Made by a program: the position numbers and the translations under genes. From Achromobacter sp. Marseille-Q4962 (lineage in GTDB: Bacteria; Pseudomonadota; Gammaproteobacteria; Burkholderiales; Burkholderiaceae_B): DNA of 64,000 bases. Below are positions 47,750 to 57,250 of the stretch, piece after piece (position 1 is the stretch's first letter; every line of letters begins with the position of its first letter). A model generated the notes under the pieces. It was not told the origin of the DNA, searched no databases, and worked only from the letters and a program-made list of their open reading frames with translations. Location: contig NZ_CALSFU010000015.1 in assembly GCF_943737005.1 (NCBI RefSeq), forward strand, positions 62,001 through 126,000, read 5' to 3'.

Positions 47750-48850
47750 TTGGCCGCTGCACGCTTAGACACGTCTCCCTGTCCCGTTCCCGCCTGGCTG
47801 CCCGGCGGCGATGCCCAGACGGTGTACGCCGCGCTTTTCGCGCAGTACCACCGCATCGCCTTCGTGCGCGACCGCGTGGACACGCCCGACACGGATTTCG
47901 TCGACTTCGACTGGACCGGCCCCGGACTCTTCCCGCACAAGGCCGCCGACGGCACGCCGGTCAGCGGCCAGCAGCCGGTCGTGAACGGCAGGACGGCGGC
48001 GGCGCGGTGGATGACCGAAGCCGACTGGAAGTCCCTGCCCCACACGCCCGATACGCCCGCGCTGATCCTCTTCCACGGGCTGGAGGGCGGCAGCACGAGC
48101 CGCTACGCGCAGTCCATCGCGCATCATTTCCGCGCGCGCGGCTGGATCGTCGTCATCGCGCACTTCCGCGGCTGCTCGGGCGTGCCCAACCGCCTGGCGC
48201 GCGCCTACTACTCCGGCGACTCGGCCGAAGTGGGGTTCCTGCTCCAGACGGTGCGCAACCGCATCCCGCACGCCAGGTGGCACGCGGTGGGGGTGTCGCT
48301 GGGCGGCAACGCGCTGCTCAAGTACCTGGGCGAGCACCAGGAAGAAACCGCCTGGCTCACGGCCTGCGCCGGCGTGTCGGTGCCGATGGACCTGGTCGCC
48401 TGCGGCAAGACGCTGTCCACCGGCGTCTTCAACCGCCGCGTTTATACGGCGCACTTTCTCAAGACGCTCAAGCACAAGGTGCTGGAAAAGGCGCACCGCT
48501 TTCCAGGCGCCATCGACGTGATGCGCATCGCCCACGCCCGCGACCTGCGCGACTTCGACGATGCCTACACGGCGCCCATGCATGGGTTCCGCAATGCGCT
48601 CGATTACTGGACGCGCGCCTCCAGCAAGCCCCTGCTGCCCGGCATCCGCGTGCCGACGCTGGTGCTCAATGCGCGCAACGACCCGTTCATTCCGCCGAGC
48701 GCCCTGCCCCGGCCCGAAGAGTGCTCGCCGTCGGTGCTGCTGCACCAGCCCAGCGACGGCGGCCACGCCGGCTTTCCGACCGGCGCCTTCCCGGCGCACC
48801 TGAACTGGCTGCCCCAGCGCCTGGGCCGCTTCTTCGAAACCGGCCTCTGA
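47750..48850 (+). CDS. Alpha/beta hydrolase, YheT type
   Basis: 366 residues. ALILFHGLEGGSTSRYAQSIAHHFRARGWIVVIAHFRGCSG is the YheT signature, the nucleophile Ser is in VGVSLGGNALLKYLGE, and the late Asp/His region is NARNDPFIPPSALP ... SDGGHAGF. Members act as esterases on unknown lipid or ester substrates. The start is uncertain; TTG 47750 gives the family length and follows GGTGGA. Last gene of the ilvE cluster and convergent with the BepA-type gene. Confidence 0.87.
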   Translation: MAAARLDTSPCPVPAWLPGGDAQTVYAALFAQYHRIAFVRDRVDTPDTDFVDFDWTGPGLFPHKAADGTPVSGQQPVVNGRTAAARWMTEADWKSLPHTPDTPALILFHGLEGGSTSRYAQSIAHHFRARGWIVVIAHFRGCSGVPNRLARAYYSGDSAEVGFLLQTVRNRIPHARWHAVGVSLGGNALLKYLGEHQEETAWLTACAGVSVPMDLVACGKTLSTGVFNRRVYTAHFLKTLKHKVLEKAHRFPGAIDVMRIAHARDLRDFDDAYTAPMHGFRNALDYWTRASSKPLLPGIRVPTLVLNARNDPFIPPSALPRPEECSPSVLLHQPSDGGHAGFPTGAFPAHLNWLPQRLGRFFETGL

Positions 48851-48890
48851 GCCCCCCGCGACGGGCGCTTTCCGACAGGGTGGACACGCT

Positions 48891-50414
48891 TCAGCCCGAC
48901 TTGAAGCGTTCCAGGAGCTGCCTCTCCTCGGCCAGCTTGTCCTTCACTTCCTTGATTTCCACATCGATCTGCGACTGTTCGTAGAAATCGTTGGACATGC
49001 CGCGCGCCTGCTGGAGCTGGGATTCGGCGGCCGCGTAGGCGCCGGTCTGCACATAGAACTGGGCCAGGTCGCGGCGCGCCTGCACGGGCTTGCCCGTGCG
49101 CTCCTCGCTCTGGGCCAGCATCTGGTAGAGCGCGGGCTCGTCCGCCCCCCACTGCTTGATCTTCTCGCGCAGGTAGGCTTGCGCGTCGGCGTGCCGGCCC
49201 ACCGCCTGCAGGGCGGTGGCGTAGGCCATGCCCAGGGCCCTCCGGTCGGGCCAGCGCCGGACAGCCGCCTGCGACAGCTCCAGGGCGCGCGCCGTGTCCT
49301 TGCGCGCCAGGGCGATATCCACGCTCAGCTTGGCCAGTTGCGGCGAGTTCTGGCCGTCGGCCGTGGCCTGCTTCCATTCGCGCTCGGCCTCGTCCAGGTT
49401 GTTGCGCGTGTAGGCCTGCAGCGCCAGCCCGTAGCAGGCCGCCGAGCGCCGCACGCCGGACAGCGCGCGCGCCTCGTCGCGCAACTGCTGCTCGGCGCTG
49501 CGCAGGCTGAGGGCGTCGCGTCCCTGCACCACGCGCATCTTGGCGCGCAGATACCAGAAATCGTCGCTGTCGAGATGCTGCCTGGGCGGCAGCGACCGGA
49601 TGCGGTTCTGCACGTCGGACATGCGATCGATGGACAAGGGGTGGGTGCTGGCCCAGGAGCCGCCGCCCGCCCCTTCGTTCAGGCGCGATGCATTCATGAG
49701 GCGCGCGAACATCTGCGCCATGCCGCCGGGGTCATAGCCCGCCTTGGTGAGCATCTGCAGGCCGGCCCGGTCGGCTTCGCGTTCGGCGTCGCGCGAGAAG
49801 CCGAGCTGGCGGTTGATGGCCGCCGCCTGCCCGAACGCGGCCACCCCCATGGCGAGGTTGCCGCCGCCGCCCGCCAGGGCGGCCAGCAGCGCGCCGGCCA
49901 GGCTGGCCAGCATGACCATGCCGTTCTGGTTCTGCTGCGTCATGCCGCGCGCGATGTGCCGCTGCACCACGTGGCCGATTTCGTGCGCCAGCACGGCGGC
50001 CAGCTCGGACTCGCTGTCCGCGGCGACGATGAGGCCGGTGTTCACGCCGATGTAGCCGCCCGGCATGGCAAAGGCGTTGATTTCCGGATCGCGGACGCCG
50101 AACATCTCCACGTCGGGCACGGCGCCGGGCGAGTAGGAGGCCAGCTTGCGGCCCATGGTGGTCAGATACTGGGAAAGCTCGGAGTCGTCCACGTAGGTGG
50201 GATCGCGCCTGCCCTGCGCCATGATGGCCTGCCCCAGGCTGCGCTCGAGCATGGGCGAGAGTTCGGAAGCCGAGGCCGTTCCCATGGAAGGCAGCCCCAC
50301 CGGCTGGGCCCAGGCGGCGACCGGCACGGCGGGCAAGGCCAGCGACGCGCACAGGCCGGCGATCAATCCTCGTTTTGCAATCGCGCAAATGGATGGCGTG
50401 TTCCTGCGTTTCAT
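48891..50414 (-). CDS. M48 metalloprotease with TPR repeats, BepA/YfgC type
   Basis: 507 residues. A signal peptide ends near residue 36 (PVAAWAQ). The M48 domain has the zinc motif HEIGH (144-148) and the downstream Glu in READRAG (about 206-212). From about residue 300 to the end are helical TPR repeats ([50 protein letters not shown]). E. coli BepA degrades or chaperones misassembled LptD and BAM substrates in the periplasm. The start at 50414 is taken at the signal peptide; upstream frame overlaps galU. Confidence 0.92.
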   Translation of the reverse strand: MKRRNTPSICAIAKRGLIAGLCASLALPAVPVAAWAQPVGLPSMGTASASELSPMLERSLGQAIMAQGRRDPTYVDDSELSQYLTTMGRKLASYSPGAVPDVEMFGVRDPEINAFAMPGGYIGVNTGLIVAADSESELAAVLAHEIGHVVQRHIARGMTQQNQNGMVMLASLAGALLAALAGGGGNLAMGVAAFGQAAAINRQLGFSRDAEREADRAGLQMLTKAGYDPGGMAQMFARLMNASRLNEGAGGGSWASTHPLSIDRMSDVQNRIRSLPPRQHLDSDDFWYLRAKMRVVQGRDALSLRSAEQQLRDEARALSGVRRSAACYGLALQAYTRNNLDEAEREWKQATADGQNSPQLAKLSVDIALARKDTARALELSQAAVRRWPDRRALGMAYATALQAVGRHADAQAYLREKIKQWGADEPALYQMLAQSEERTGKPVQARRDLAQFYVQTGAYAAAESQLQQARGMSNDFYEQSQIDVEIKEVKDKLAEERQLLERFKSG

Positions 50415-50475
50415 AACGCCTATGATAGCGATGAGCCTAAAATGTTTCATCGATACCCCATTCAACGAGGTTTCA

Positions 50476-51327
50476 ATGCGTCCTGTCCGCAAAGCCGTTT
50501 TCCCCGTCGCCGGCATGGGTACGCGCTTCCTGCCCGCCACCAAGGCCATGCCCAAGGAAATGCTGCCCGTCGTCGACAAGCCGCTGATTCAATACGCCGT
50601 CGAGGAGGCCGTTGCCGCAGGCATCACGGACCTGATCTTCGTAACTGGCCGAAACAAACGCGCCATCGAAGATCACTTCGACTCCGCCCCCGAACTCGAG
50701 TCCGACCTGGAAAGCAAGGGCAAGCACGAATTGCTCGCCATGGTGCGCGGCATTCTACCCGCGCACGTGAACTGCCTCTACATTCGGCAATCGGCCCCGC
50801 TGGGGCTGGGCCACGCCGTGCTGACGGCCGCGCCCGCCGTGGGCGATGAGCCCTTTGCCGTGCTGCTGGCCGACGACCTCATCGACGCCGACACGCCGGC
50901 CATGAAACAGCTCGTGGACGTGGCCATGGCCCAGGACGCCAGCGTGCTCGGGGTGCAGGACGTGCCGCGCGCCGACACGCGCAAGTACGGCATCGTCGCC
51001 ACCCGCGAGCACGATCCGCAGGCAGGCGGCCGCACCGAGCGCGTCACGCACATCGTGGAAAAGCCCGACCCCGGCGATGCGCCCTCGACGCTGGCCGTGG
51101 TGGGCCGCTATGTGCTGGAAGCCGCCATCTTCGACCACCTGCGCTCCATCAAGCTGGGCGCGGGCAACGAGATCCAGCTCACCGACGGCATCGCTTCCAT
51201 GATGCGCGAGCGGGCGGTGTACGCGCACCGCTACGAAGGCGTGCGCTACGACTGCGGCAACAAGGCGGGCATGTTCCAGGCCACCGTGGCGCTGGGACGC
51301 AAGTACCACGGGCTGGAGCCCGAATAA
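50476..51327 (+). CDS. galU: UTP-glucose-1-phosphate uridylyltransferase
   Basis: 283 residues. The nucleotide-binding [39 protein letters not shown] (8-46) and the substrate loops [18 protein letters not shown] and [12 protein letters not shown] are diagnostic. It makes UDP-glucose for LPS, capsule and osmoprotectants. It is divergent from the BepA-type gene, linking envelope sugar supply and envelope quality control by location only. Confidence 0.96.
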   Translation: MRPVRKAVFPVAGMGTRFLPATKAMPKEMLPVVDKPLIQYAVEEAVAAGITDLIFVTGRNKRAIEDHFDSAPELESDLESKGKHELLAMVRGILPAHVNCLYIRQSAPLGLGHAVLTAAPAVGDEPFAVLLADDLIDADTPAMKQLVDVAMAQDASVLGVQDVPRADTRKYGIVATREHDPQAGGRTERVTHIVEKPDPGDAPSTLAVVGRYVLEAAIFDHLRSIKLGAGNEIQLTDGIASMMRERAVYAHRYEGVRYDCGNKAGMFQATVALGRKYHGLEPE

Positions 51328-51340
51328 GCGGCTGGCGGGC

Positions 51341-52204
51341 TCAGGCCGACAGCGCTTTGCCGGGCTTGTTGCGCATGCGCGCCTCGCGGTCGGCGCGGCG
51401 CAGCCGCCCCCGGCCCGACAGGCGCATCAACGTGCCCAGCGCCACCAGCAGCCCGATCACCTCGACCAGGGCGGCGGGAATCCACATGGTCAGCCCGCCG
51501 ATGGTCTGGTCGGTCTGGGCCGACATCGGAATGGCCCGGCCGCACAGCTCGAAAATCGGATAGATGTCGCTTTCCGTGAAGGCGATGACGGCGCCCGCGA
51601 CCATCTGCGGCGCCATGGTCAGGATGGGCGAGATCACCCGCCCGCCGGGCGACATGGCCGCGGGCGGGCTGGGCCGGCGGTCCAGGATGAGATTCCAGTA
51701 CATGAATCCGCTGATCACCACCGACCAGTTCATCAGCCGGTACAGCCGCCAGTCCAGCATGGAATAGAACTGCACGGCGGGAATCAGCCACACCAGCACC
51801 AGGAACACGAACAGGGCCGGAACCAGGATCTTGTGGGTGCAGACCGCCGTCAGCGCCCGGCCCCAGGGAGTGGCCAGCCAGCGGCGCAGGCGGGCCCGCC
51901 AGGCCAGCGGCAGCCCCGCGCGCATGACCGAGCCCGGAAACGCCGCCATGACGAGCAGCGGCCCCAGGTGGTGGAGCACCAGGTGCTGGATGCGGTGGAT
52001 GAAGAACATGCGCTCGGCGTAGTAGTCGAGCCGCGTGTGCATGGAGAGATACAGCAGCGCGAGCCCCGTCCAGAACAGCGCCTGGCGCGCCCACGTGACG
52101 CGATGCACCCGGCGGCCGCGCGCGAAAAGCGCGATGGCGGCCGCGAAGCCCGCCACCAGCGTGGGAGAGAACTCCCAGGGTATCAGCCATTCGAGAGAAT
52201 CCAT
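51341..52204 (-). CDS. Cytochrome c oxidase assembly factor, CtaG (caa3) type
   Basis: 287 residues, six to seven membrane segments. Family features: FWTGLALLYLSMHTRLDYYAERMFFIHRIQHLVLHHLGPLLVMAAFPG with its conserved His residues (HRIQHLVLHHLGP), and WSVVISGFMYWNLILDRRP. CtaG-like proteins are needed for Cu(B) insertion into caa3-type oxidases. No oxidase genes adjoin it. It is convergent with galU with only 13 bp between stops. Confidence 0.86.
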   Translation of the reverse strand: MDSLEWLIPWEFSPTLVAGFAAAIALFARGRRVHRVTWARQALFWTGLALLYLSMHTRLDYYAERMFFIHRIQHLVLHHLGPLLVMAAFPGSVMRAGLPLAWRARLRRWLATPWGRALTAVCTHKILVPALFVFLVLVWLIPAVQFYSMLDWRLYRLMNWSVVISGFMYWNLILDRRPSPPAAMSPGGRVISPILTMAPQMVAGAVIAFTESDIYPIFELCGRAIPMSAQTDQTIGGLTMWIPAALVEVIGLLVALGTLMRLSGRGRLRRADREARMRNKPGKALSA

Positions 52205-52305
52205 GCGCCCTATCCGGAGAACGGCCGCCCGGCGAAAGACCGCGGGGCGGGCGGCGGACGCACGCGTCCGCCCGGTGATTGTAGTGGAGGCCCGGCGGAC
52301 GGCGT

Positions 52306-53454
52306 TCAGTAGCGGTGCGACACCCCCATTCCCGCCCTCGCGGTGCGGGAGCCGCCCGGGTCGAACTGGTTGTCCAACGTGTAATTGCGCGCGTAGCCGG
52401 CAAAGCCGTAGAGCGTCGTGCGCCGGGACAGGTCGTAGGTATAGCCCAGCGTCACGACCTGCGCCTTGCGCGCCGTCATGCCGCCGCGCCATTCCCAGTC
52501 GGGGCGGGCGATCGAGCCCTGGATGAGCACGGTTCCGGCGCCCAGGGGCAGGCTGGCGCCCAGCAGGTACGCGTCGGCGCGGCCGCCCCGCGCGAAGGCG
52601 GCCGGCCCCAGGCCGAGGCCCAGCCCGTCGGGGTCGCCGCCGTCCAGTCCCACATAGCCATTGCGCTGGCGCGTCCAGGCCGCGAACAGCCTCACCCATT
52701 CGATGTCGTACGAAACGCCGAACTGCGCCGCCTGGGGCCGGCCGACGCCGGCCGGCGCATCGGCCAGCCGCAGGCGTTCCCAGGTGGCCACCGCCAGCAG
52801 CGGCCCGCTTTCATACTTGAGGCCCGCGCTCAGGGCGCGATCGTTGTCGCGCGTGGCGTAGCGGCCCTGGTCGCCGGCATCGAACGCATAGCCCGCCCCC
52901 GCCTGCCAGCCTCCCCACACGGGCGTGAGGTAATTGAGCATGTTGCTGAACTGATAGTTGTCGGCGGCCTTGAAGGTGGCGCCCATGCCCATGTCCTTCC
53001 AGGAAGCGATCTCGAGCGCGCTGGCGAAATCCCGCCCCACGGTGTATTGCCGGCCCAGGCGCAGTTCGCCCAGGTCCGCGCGGCCCAGGCCCACCCAGGC
53101 CTGGTAGTTGAAAAGGCGGGTGTCGTCGGCGGCGCCCGACGATGGATCGAAGCCGCTTTCGAGCCGGAAACCGGCGCGCCAACCGGCCCCCAGGGACTCG
53201 GCCCCGGCCAGGCCCCACAGCGAATCGGCCAGGCCCCCGTCAAGCAGGCGCACACTGCCGCCCTGCCCCGACTGGCGCGTGGCGGCCACGCCCGCGTCGA
53301 CCACGCCGTAGAAGTCCAGTTGGGGCGCGGCCGCGCCGGGCCGGGCCGAAGCCAGCGCGGCCGCCACGGCGGCGCAGCGCAGGGCCTTGATGGCGCGCCG
53401 CGACGCCGGCGCAGGGCGCGCCTTGCCCGGAAAACGGCGCTCATTGCCAGCCAT
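52306..53454 (-). CDS. Outer membrane porin (betaproteobacterial general porin family)
   Basis: 382 residues. A signal peptide after a basic start (RRAIKALRCAAVAAALASARPGAAA), then QLDFYGVVDAGVAATRQSG, the opening strand of betaproteobacterial trimeric porins, alternating beta-strands, LFNYQAWVGLGRADLGELRLGRQYT, and a C-terminal strand ending in GVSHRY with the aromatic residue BAM requires. The ATG (53454) lies inside the last codons of mgtA (14-bp overlap) and has no independent ribosome site, so it is translationally coupled. A channel for Mg2+ entry is inference from context. Confidence 0.9.
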   Translation of the reverse strand: MAGNERRFPGKARPAPASRRAIKALRCAAVAAALASARPGAAAPQLDFYGVVDAGVAATRQSGQGGSVRLLDGGLADSLWGLAGAESLGAGWRAGFRLESGFDPSSGAADDTRLFNYQAWVGLGRADLGELRLGRQYTVGRDFASALEIASWKDMGMGATFKAADNYQFSNMLNYLTPVWGGWQAGAGYAFDAGDQGRYATRDNDRALSAGLKYESGPLLAVATWERLRLADAPAGVGRPQAAQFGVSYDIEWVRLFAAWTRQRNGYVGLDGGDPDGLGLGLGPAAFARGGRADAYLLGASLPLGAGTVLIQGSIARPDWEWRGGMTARKAQVVTLGYTYDLSRRTTLYGFAGYARNYTLDNQFDPGGSRTARAGMGVSHRY

Positions 53455-56212
53455 AGCGGCGCACCCAGATGTGCTTGAGTCCCTGCGTGAGCGCGCAATA
53501 GCCGAGCAGGATGGCGACGAGCCAAGGGAAGTAGCTCCAGGGCAACGCCTGCAGGTGGAAATACTCCGCCAGCGGCGAGAACGGCAGCGCCAGCCCCAGC
53601 GCGACCACCATCAGCGTCATGAGCATCAACGGCCAGGCGGCGCAGCTCTGCACGAAGGGAATGCGGCGCGTGCGGATCATGTGCACGATCAGCGTCTGCG
53701 ACAGCAGGCCCTCCACGAACCAGCCCGACTGGAAGAGCGTCTGGTGCCCGGGCGTGTTGGCCTGGAAGACGAACCACATGAGCGCATAGGTGGCAATATC
53801 GAACACGGAGCTGATCGGCCCGAAGAACATCATGAACCGGCCCAGCCCCTCGGGATCCCATTTCTGGGGCCGCGCCAGCAGTTCTTCATCGACGTTGTCG
53901 AAGGGAATCGCGGTCTGCGAGATGTCGTACATGAGGTTCTGCACCAGCAGGTGGATCGGCAGCATGGGCAGGAAGGGCAGGAACGCGCTGGCGACCAGCA
54001 CCGAAAAGACGTTGCCGAAGTTGGAACTGGCCGTCATTTTCAGGTACTTGAGCATGTTGCAGAAGGTCTTGCGGCCCTCAATCACGCCATCTTCCAGCAC
54101 TATCAGACTCTTTTCCAGCAGAATGATGTCGGCGGCCTCCTTGGAGATGTCCACAGCCGAATCCACCGAAATGCCTACGTCGGCGGCGCGCAGCGCGGGC
54201 GCGTCGTTGATGCCGTCCCCCATGAAGCCGACGGTGTTGCCCTGCCCGCGCAGCGCGCGCACGATGCGCTCCTTGTGGGCAGGGGTCAACCGGGCGAACA
54301 GGTTGGCCTGGCGCACCGCGGCCGCCAGCCGGCCGTCGTCCATGCCGTCGATGTCGGCGCCCACATAGACGCTGCTCACCTCGAAACCCACTTCGCGGCA
54401 CACTTTGCGCGCGACCAGCTCCACGTCGCCCGTCAGCACCTTGACGTCGATGCCGGACGCCTTCATGGCGGCCAGCGCCGGGGCGGTGGATTCCTTGGGC
54501 GGATCGAGGAAGGCGATGTAGCCCACCAGCAGCAGGTCGGATTCGTCGGCCACGCCATAGGCCTCGCGCGCCGGGGGCATCTGCTTCACGCCCACGGCGA
54601 TGACGCGCAGGCCGTCTCGATTCAGCTTCGCCGCGACGCGGCGGATGTCCTCGCGGCGCTCGTCGGTGAGCGGAAGCGCCTCGCCGCCCGCGCGCAGGCG
54701 GGTGCAAGCGGACAACACCTCCTCCAGCGCACCCTTGCAGATCAGTTCGTGGTGGTCGCGCCCGTGCTCGGTTTCGTTCACGACCACGGACATGCGGCGC
54801 CGCGAGAAATCGAACGGGATCTCGTCCACCTTGCGGTATCTGCCGGCCAGGTCCAGGCTGCGCTCGACCTCGGCGTGCTGCAGCACCGCCACATCCAGCA
54901 GGCTCTTCAGCCCGGTCTGGTAGTAGCTGTTGAGGTACGCATAGGCGAGCACGTCGTCGCAGGTTTCGCCGTAGACGTCGGTATGCCGCTCGAGCACGAT
55001 GCGGTCCTGGGTCAGGGTGCCGGTCTTGTCGGTGCAAAGCACGTTCATCGCGCCCAGGTTCTGGATGGCGTCCAGGCGCTTGACCACCACCTTGCGGCGC
55101 GCCATGCGCACCGCGCCCTTGGCCAGCGTGGCGGTGACGATCATGGGCAGCATCTCGGGCGTGAGCCCCACGGCGATCGCCAGCGCGAACAGCACAGCCT
55201 CCAGCCAGTCGCCCTTGGTGAAACCATTGATGAGCATGACGATGGGCGCCATGATCAGCATGAACCGGATCAGCACCCAGCTCACGCGGTTGATGCCTTG
55301 CTCGAATTGCGTGGGCGCCCGCGACGACTGGGCGAGCCGCGAAGCCAGGCCGCCGAAATAGGTGCGGCCGCCGGTGCCGACCACCATGGCCACGCCCGAA
55401 CCGCTGACCACGTTGGTGCCCATGAACGCCATGTTTTCCAGCTCCAGCGCGCTGGCGGCCTCGCCGTGCACGGCCGCGTGCTTCTCCACGGGCAGGGACT
55501 CGCCCGTCAGCGCGGCCTGCGCCACGAACAGATCCTTGGCGGCCAGGATGCGGCAGTCCGCCGGGATCATGTCTCCGGCCGAAAGCAGCACCACGTCGCC
55601 GGGCGCCAGCTCCGCCAGCGGCAGCTCCCGGCCGCGCGGCGCGCCGCCGCGCCCCGCCCGGCCCTGGCCCGGCGCCTCGTCCCGACGCAGCACCGTCGCC
55701 GTGTTCTGGACCATGGCCTTCAGGGCCTCGGCCGCGCGATTGGAACGGCGCTCCTGGATGAAGCGCAGCACGGTGGATATCGCCACCATGGACCCGATGA
55801 TGAACACCGCCGTCCAGGACTGCTCGCCGGGCCCGGCCGTGTGCACGTCGGTAAGCCAGGACAGCGCGGCCAGCGCCGTCAGCAGCAGGTTGAAGGGATT
55901 GCGGTAGGACAGCCACAGGTGCAGCGGCCAGCCCAGCGGCTTTTCCTGGGCCACCTCGTTGCGGCCATGGCGGGCCAGGGCGGCCTGCGCCTGGGCCTCG
56001 GTCAGCCCGTCGCGGCCGCTTTCGTAGCGCGCATAGAGCGCGGGCAGGTCCAGGCGCGCCAGCGCCAGCATCCGGCGGTTGGCGCGCCGGGCGGCCGCGG
56101 CCGACATGGCCCCGTGGCCGTTGCGCTCAAGGATGGGCGCGCGGCGGAAATGGCCGGCGCCGCGGCGCAGCCGGGCCGCGGCGGAAAAGAAGGATTTCAG
56201 GTGTTTGAACAT
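53441..56212 (-). CDS. mgtA: Magnesium-translocating P-type ATPase
   Basis: 923 residues, P3B-type ATPase. Phosphorylation site DKTGTLT at Asp395, actuator loop ALTGESLPVEK, hinge MGDGINDAPALRAADVGISVDSAVDISKEAADIILLEKSL, and about ten membrane segments (GLTPEMLPMIVTATLAKGA; LMYDISQTAIPFDNVDEELL is an MgtA/MgtB signature). A stretch of about 20 extra residues (DEAPGQGRAGRGGAPRG) sits in the actuator domain. The start at 56212 follows GGAG. It is preceded by a ~310-nt leader holding an MgtL-like ORF and overlaps the porin gene at its end. It imports Mg2+ under limitation. Confidence 0.96.
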   Translation of the reverse strand: MFKHLKSFFSAAARLRRGAGHFRRAPILERNGHGAMSAAAARRANRRMLALARLDLPALYARYESGRDGLTEAQAQAALARHGRNEVAQEKPLGWPLHLWLSYRNPFNLLLTALAALSWLTDVHTAGPGEQSWTAVFIIGSMVAISTVLRFIQERRSNRAAEALKAMVQNTATVLRRDEAPGQGRAGRGGAPRGRELPLAELAPGDVVLLSAGDMIPADCRILAAKDLFVAQAALTGESLPVEKHAAVHGEAASALELENMAFMGTNVVSGSGVAMVVGTGGRTYFGGLASRLAQSSRAPTQFEQGINRVSWVLIRFMLIMAPIVMLINGFTKGDWLEAVLFALAIAVGLTPEMLPMIVTATLAKGAVRMARRKVVVKRLDAIQNLGAMNVLCTDKTGTLTQDRIVLERHTDVYGETCDDVLAYAYLNSYYQTGLKSLLDVAVLQHAEVERSLDLAGRYRKVDEIPFDFSRRRMSVVVNETEHGRDHHELICKGALEEVLSACTRLRAGGEALPLTDERREDIRRVAAKLNRDGLRVIAVGVKQMPPAREAYGVADESDLLLVGYIAFLDPPKESTAPALAAMKASGIDVKVLTGDVELVARKVCREVGFEVSSVYVGADIDGMDDGRLAAAVRQANLFARLTPAHKERIVRALRGQGNTVGFMGDGINDAPALRAADVGISVDSAVDISKEAADIILLEKSLIVLEDGVIEGRKTFCNMLKYLKMTASSNFGNVFSVLVASAFLPFLPMLPIHLLVQNLMYDISQTAIPFDNVDEELLARPQKWDPEGLGRFMMFFGPISSVFDIATYALMWFVFQANTPGHQTLFQSGWFVEGLLSQTLIVHMIRTRRIPFVQSCAAWPLMLMTLMVVALGLALPFSPLAEYFHLQALPWSYFPWLVAILLGYCALTQGLKHIWVRRYGWQ

Positions 56213-56624
56213 CGGAGTGCTCCGCTTGTCATTGGTGTTCTGGGAGACACTGACGGCCAGGCGCGGGCGAGCGCGGGCCGAACGCCGCCGCGGCCCTCGT
56301 GCGGGGGGCCGTGATCCGTCGCGTACGGGCGTGCGCAGGCGCCGGCGCAATGCAGCCGGTGTCCGGGTCGCGTCAAGGTCGCGCCGGGTGCGGAAACGGA
56401 AGGGGGAGCGGGGAGAGATGCCGGGACCGGCGCGCGGGGCGGCCAGCCGGATGCTCAGGCTGCGAATTCCGTACGGACCGGGATGACTATCCGGCCGGTC
56501 GGCTCGCAAGGAGAAGACGGGTCAGACAGCCACGCCGGGACCGCGCACTGGGCGCAATCGAGGGTCAGGGTCTAAGGCACTGGGCATGGTCTCGCTCCAG
56601 GAAGAAAAAACGAAAGCGCGGGGC
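56213..56624 (-). other. mgtA leader region
   Basis: 412 bp between the ACT-like gene and mgtA. It contains the short leader ORF at 56522-56587, a GACCGG/CCGGTC hairpin just downstream, and a C/U-rich, G-poor tract at 56386-56420 (as read on the minus strand) that could load Rho. No other gene is seen. The layout resembles the enterobacterial mgtA leader. Confidence 0.7.
56522..56587 (-). CDS. MgtL-like leader peptide
   Basis: 21 codons starting MPSALDPDPRLRP and ending GPGVAV. GGAG lies seven bases before the ATG, giving good initiation. Five prolines and two Asp in DPDP near the N-terminus parallel enterobacterial MgtL (MEPDPTPLP...), whose translation stalls or aborts at low Mg2+ or low proline and thereby lets transcription reach mgtA. 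The peptide is too short for a fold; function by translation of the ORF itself is inferred. Confidence 0.68.
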   Translation of the reverse strand: MPSALDPDPRLRPVRGPGVAV

Positions 56625-56984
56625 TCAGGCCGCAGTGCGCGCGCCGCCGGCCATGCCTGCCGCCGCGCCGGCCCCGAAGCGCACGTGGCGCACGGCGGGA
56701 TTGGCGCTGAGGCGGCGCGCCTGCGACATCAGTTCGCCGCGCAGCTCGGGCGGGCAGTTCACGGTAATGCAGGCCGAGGCCAGCTCGGTGTCGCGGCCGG
56801 TGTCGACCTGTACCCGGGCCACGTCGAGGCCCGCGGCGCTGAAATCGAGACAGATCTGCTTGCGCAGCGCGCCGATTTCGTCACGCGGGCAGACGACGGT
56901 CAGGCGAGAGGTGCCGCGACGGCGGCCTTGGGCGGCGTGGCGGTCCACGCCGGCGCGGCGCAGGAACAAATCAAAAAAACGCAT
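56625..56984 (-). CDS. Small ACT-like protein (MgtC C-terminal domain-like)
   Basis: 119 residues. After a basic N-terminus (MRFFDLFLRRAGVDRHAAQGRRRG) comes SRLTVVCPRDEIGALRKQICLDFSAAGLDVARVQVDTG ... ITVNCPPELRGELMSQARRLSANPAVRHVRFG, an ACT-like beta-alpha-beta pattern similar to the cytosolic C-terminal domain of MgtC. GGAGG precedes the ATG. It is the first full gene of the mgtA operon and may regulate the pump, as MgtC does for other targets (inference). The final residues are Ala/Gly-rich. Confidence 0.72.
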   Translation of the reverse strand: MRFFDLFLRRAGVDRHAAQGRRRGTSRLTVVCPRDEIGALRKQICLDFSAAGLDVARVQVDTGRDTELASACITVNCPPELRGELMSQARRLSANPAVRHVRFGAGAAAGMAGGARTAA

Positions 56985-57250
56985 AGCGACCTCCATTGCG
57001 AAAACGGGAAGCGAAATCGCGGTCATCCGCGCGCGCAACGGCCGCGCTTGCGCACGGGGCGCGCAAGCGGGCGCGGACGCTGCAACGAGCGGCGGTTCTG
57101 GCGTTAAGGCGTTGGGGAGTATCCCGTCAAGCCGCGGGGCTTGCGCTCAGGGGCCGGCGAGCGGAAGCTCGCGATTCGGACCTGGCTTGGGTGGGATGCG
57201 CCGCAACCTGCATGACAGGATGCGGCAGAGGGCGTTCTGCGTGGATCCTG

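Noticed and set aside
53387-56314. Very long open frame on the plus strand opposite mgtA (about 975 codons), and similar ones opposite dnaK (7899-9848) and the M16 gene (2642-5524, minus).
   Set aside because: These mirror strongly conserved proteins in high-GC DNA; their translations are His/Arg/Gly/Ala-rich with no domains, so they are antisense artefacts.
57109-57200. GGGGAGTA followed by hairpins on the plus strand, recalling the yybP-ykoY manganese riboswitch.
   Set aside because: No plus-strand gene follows within 1.4 kb and the remaining conserved bases of that riboswitch are absent; the hairpins are better read on the minus strand.
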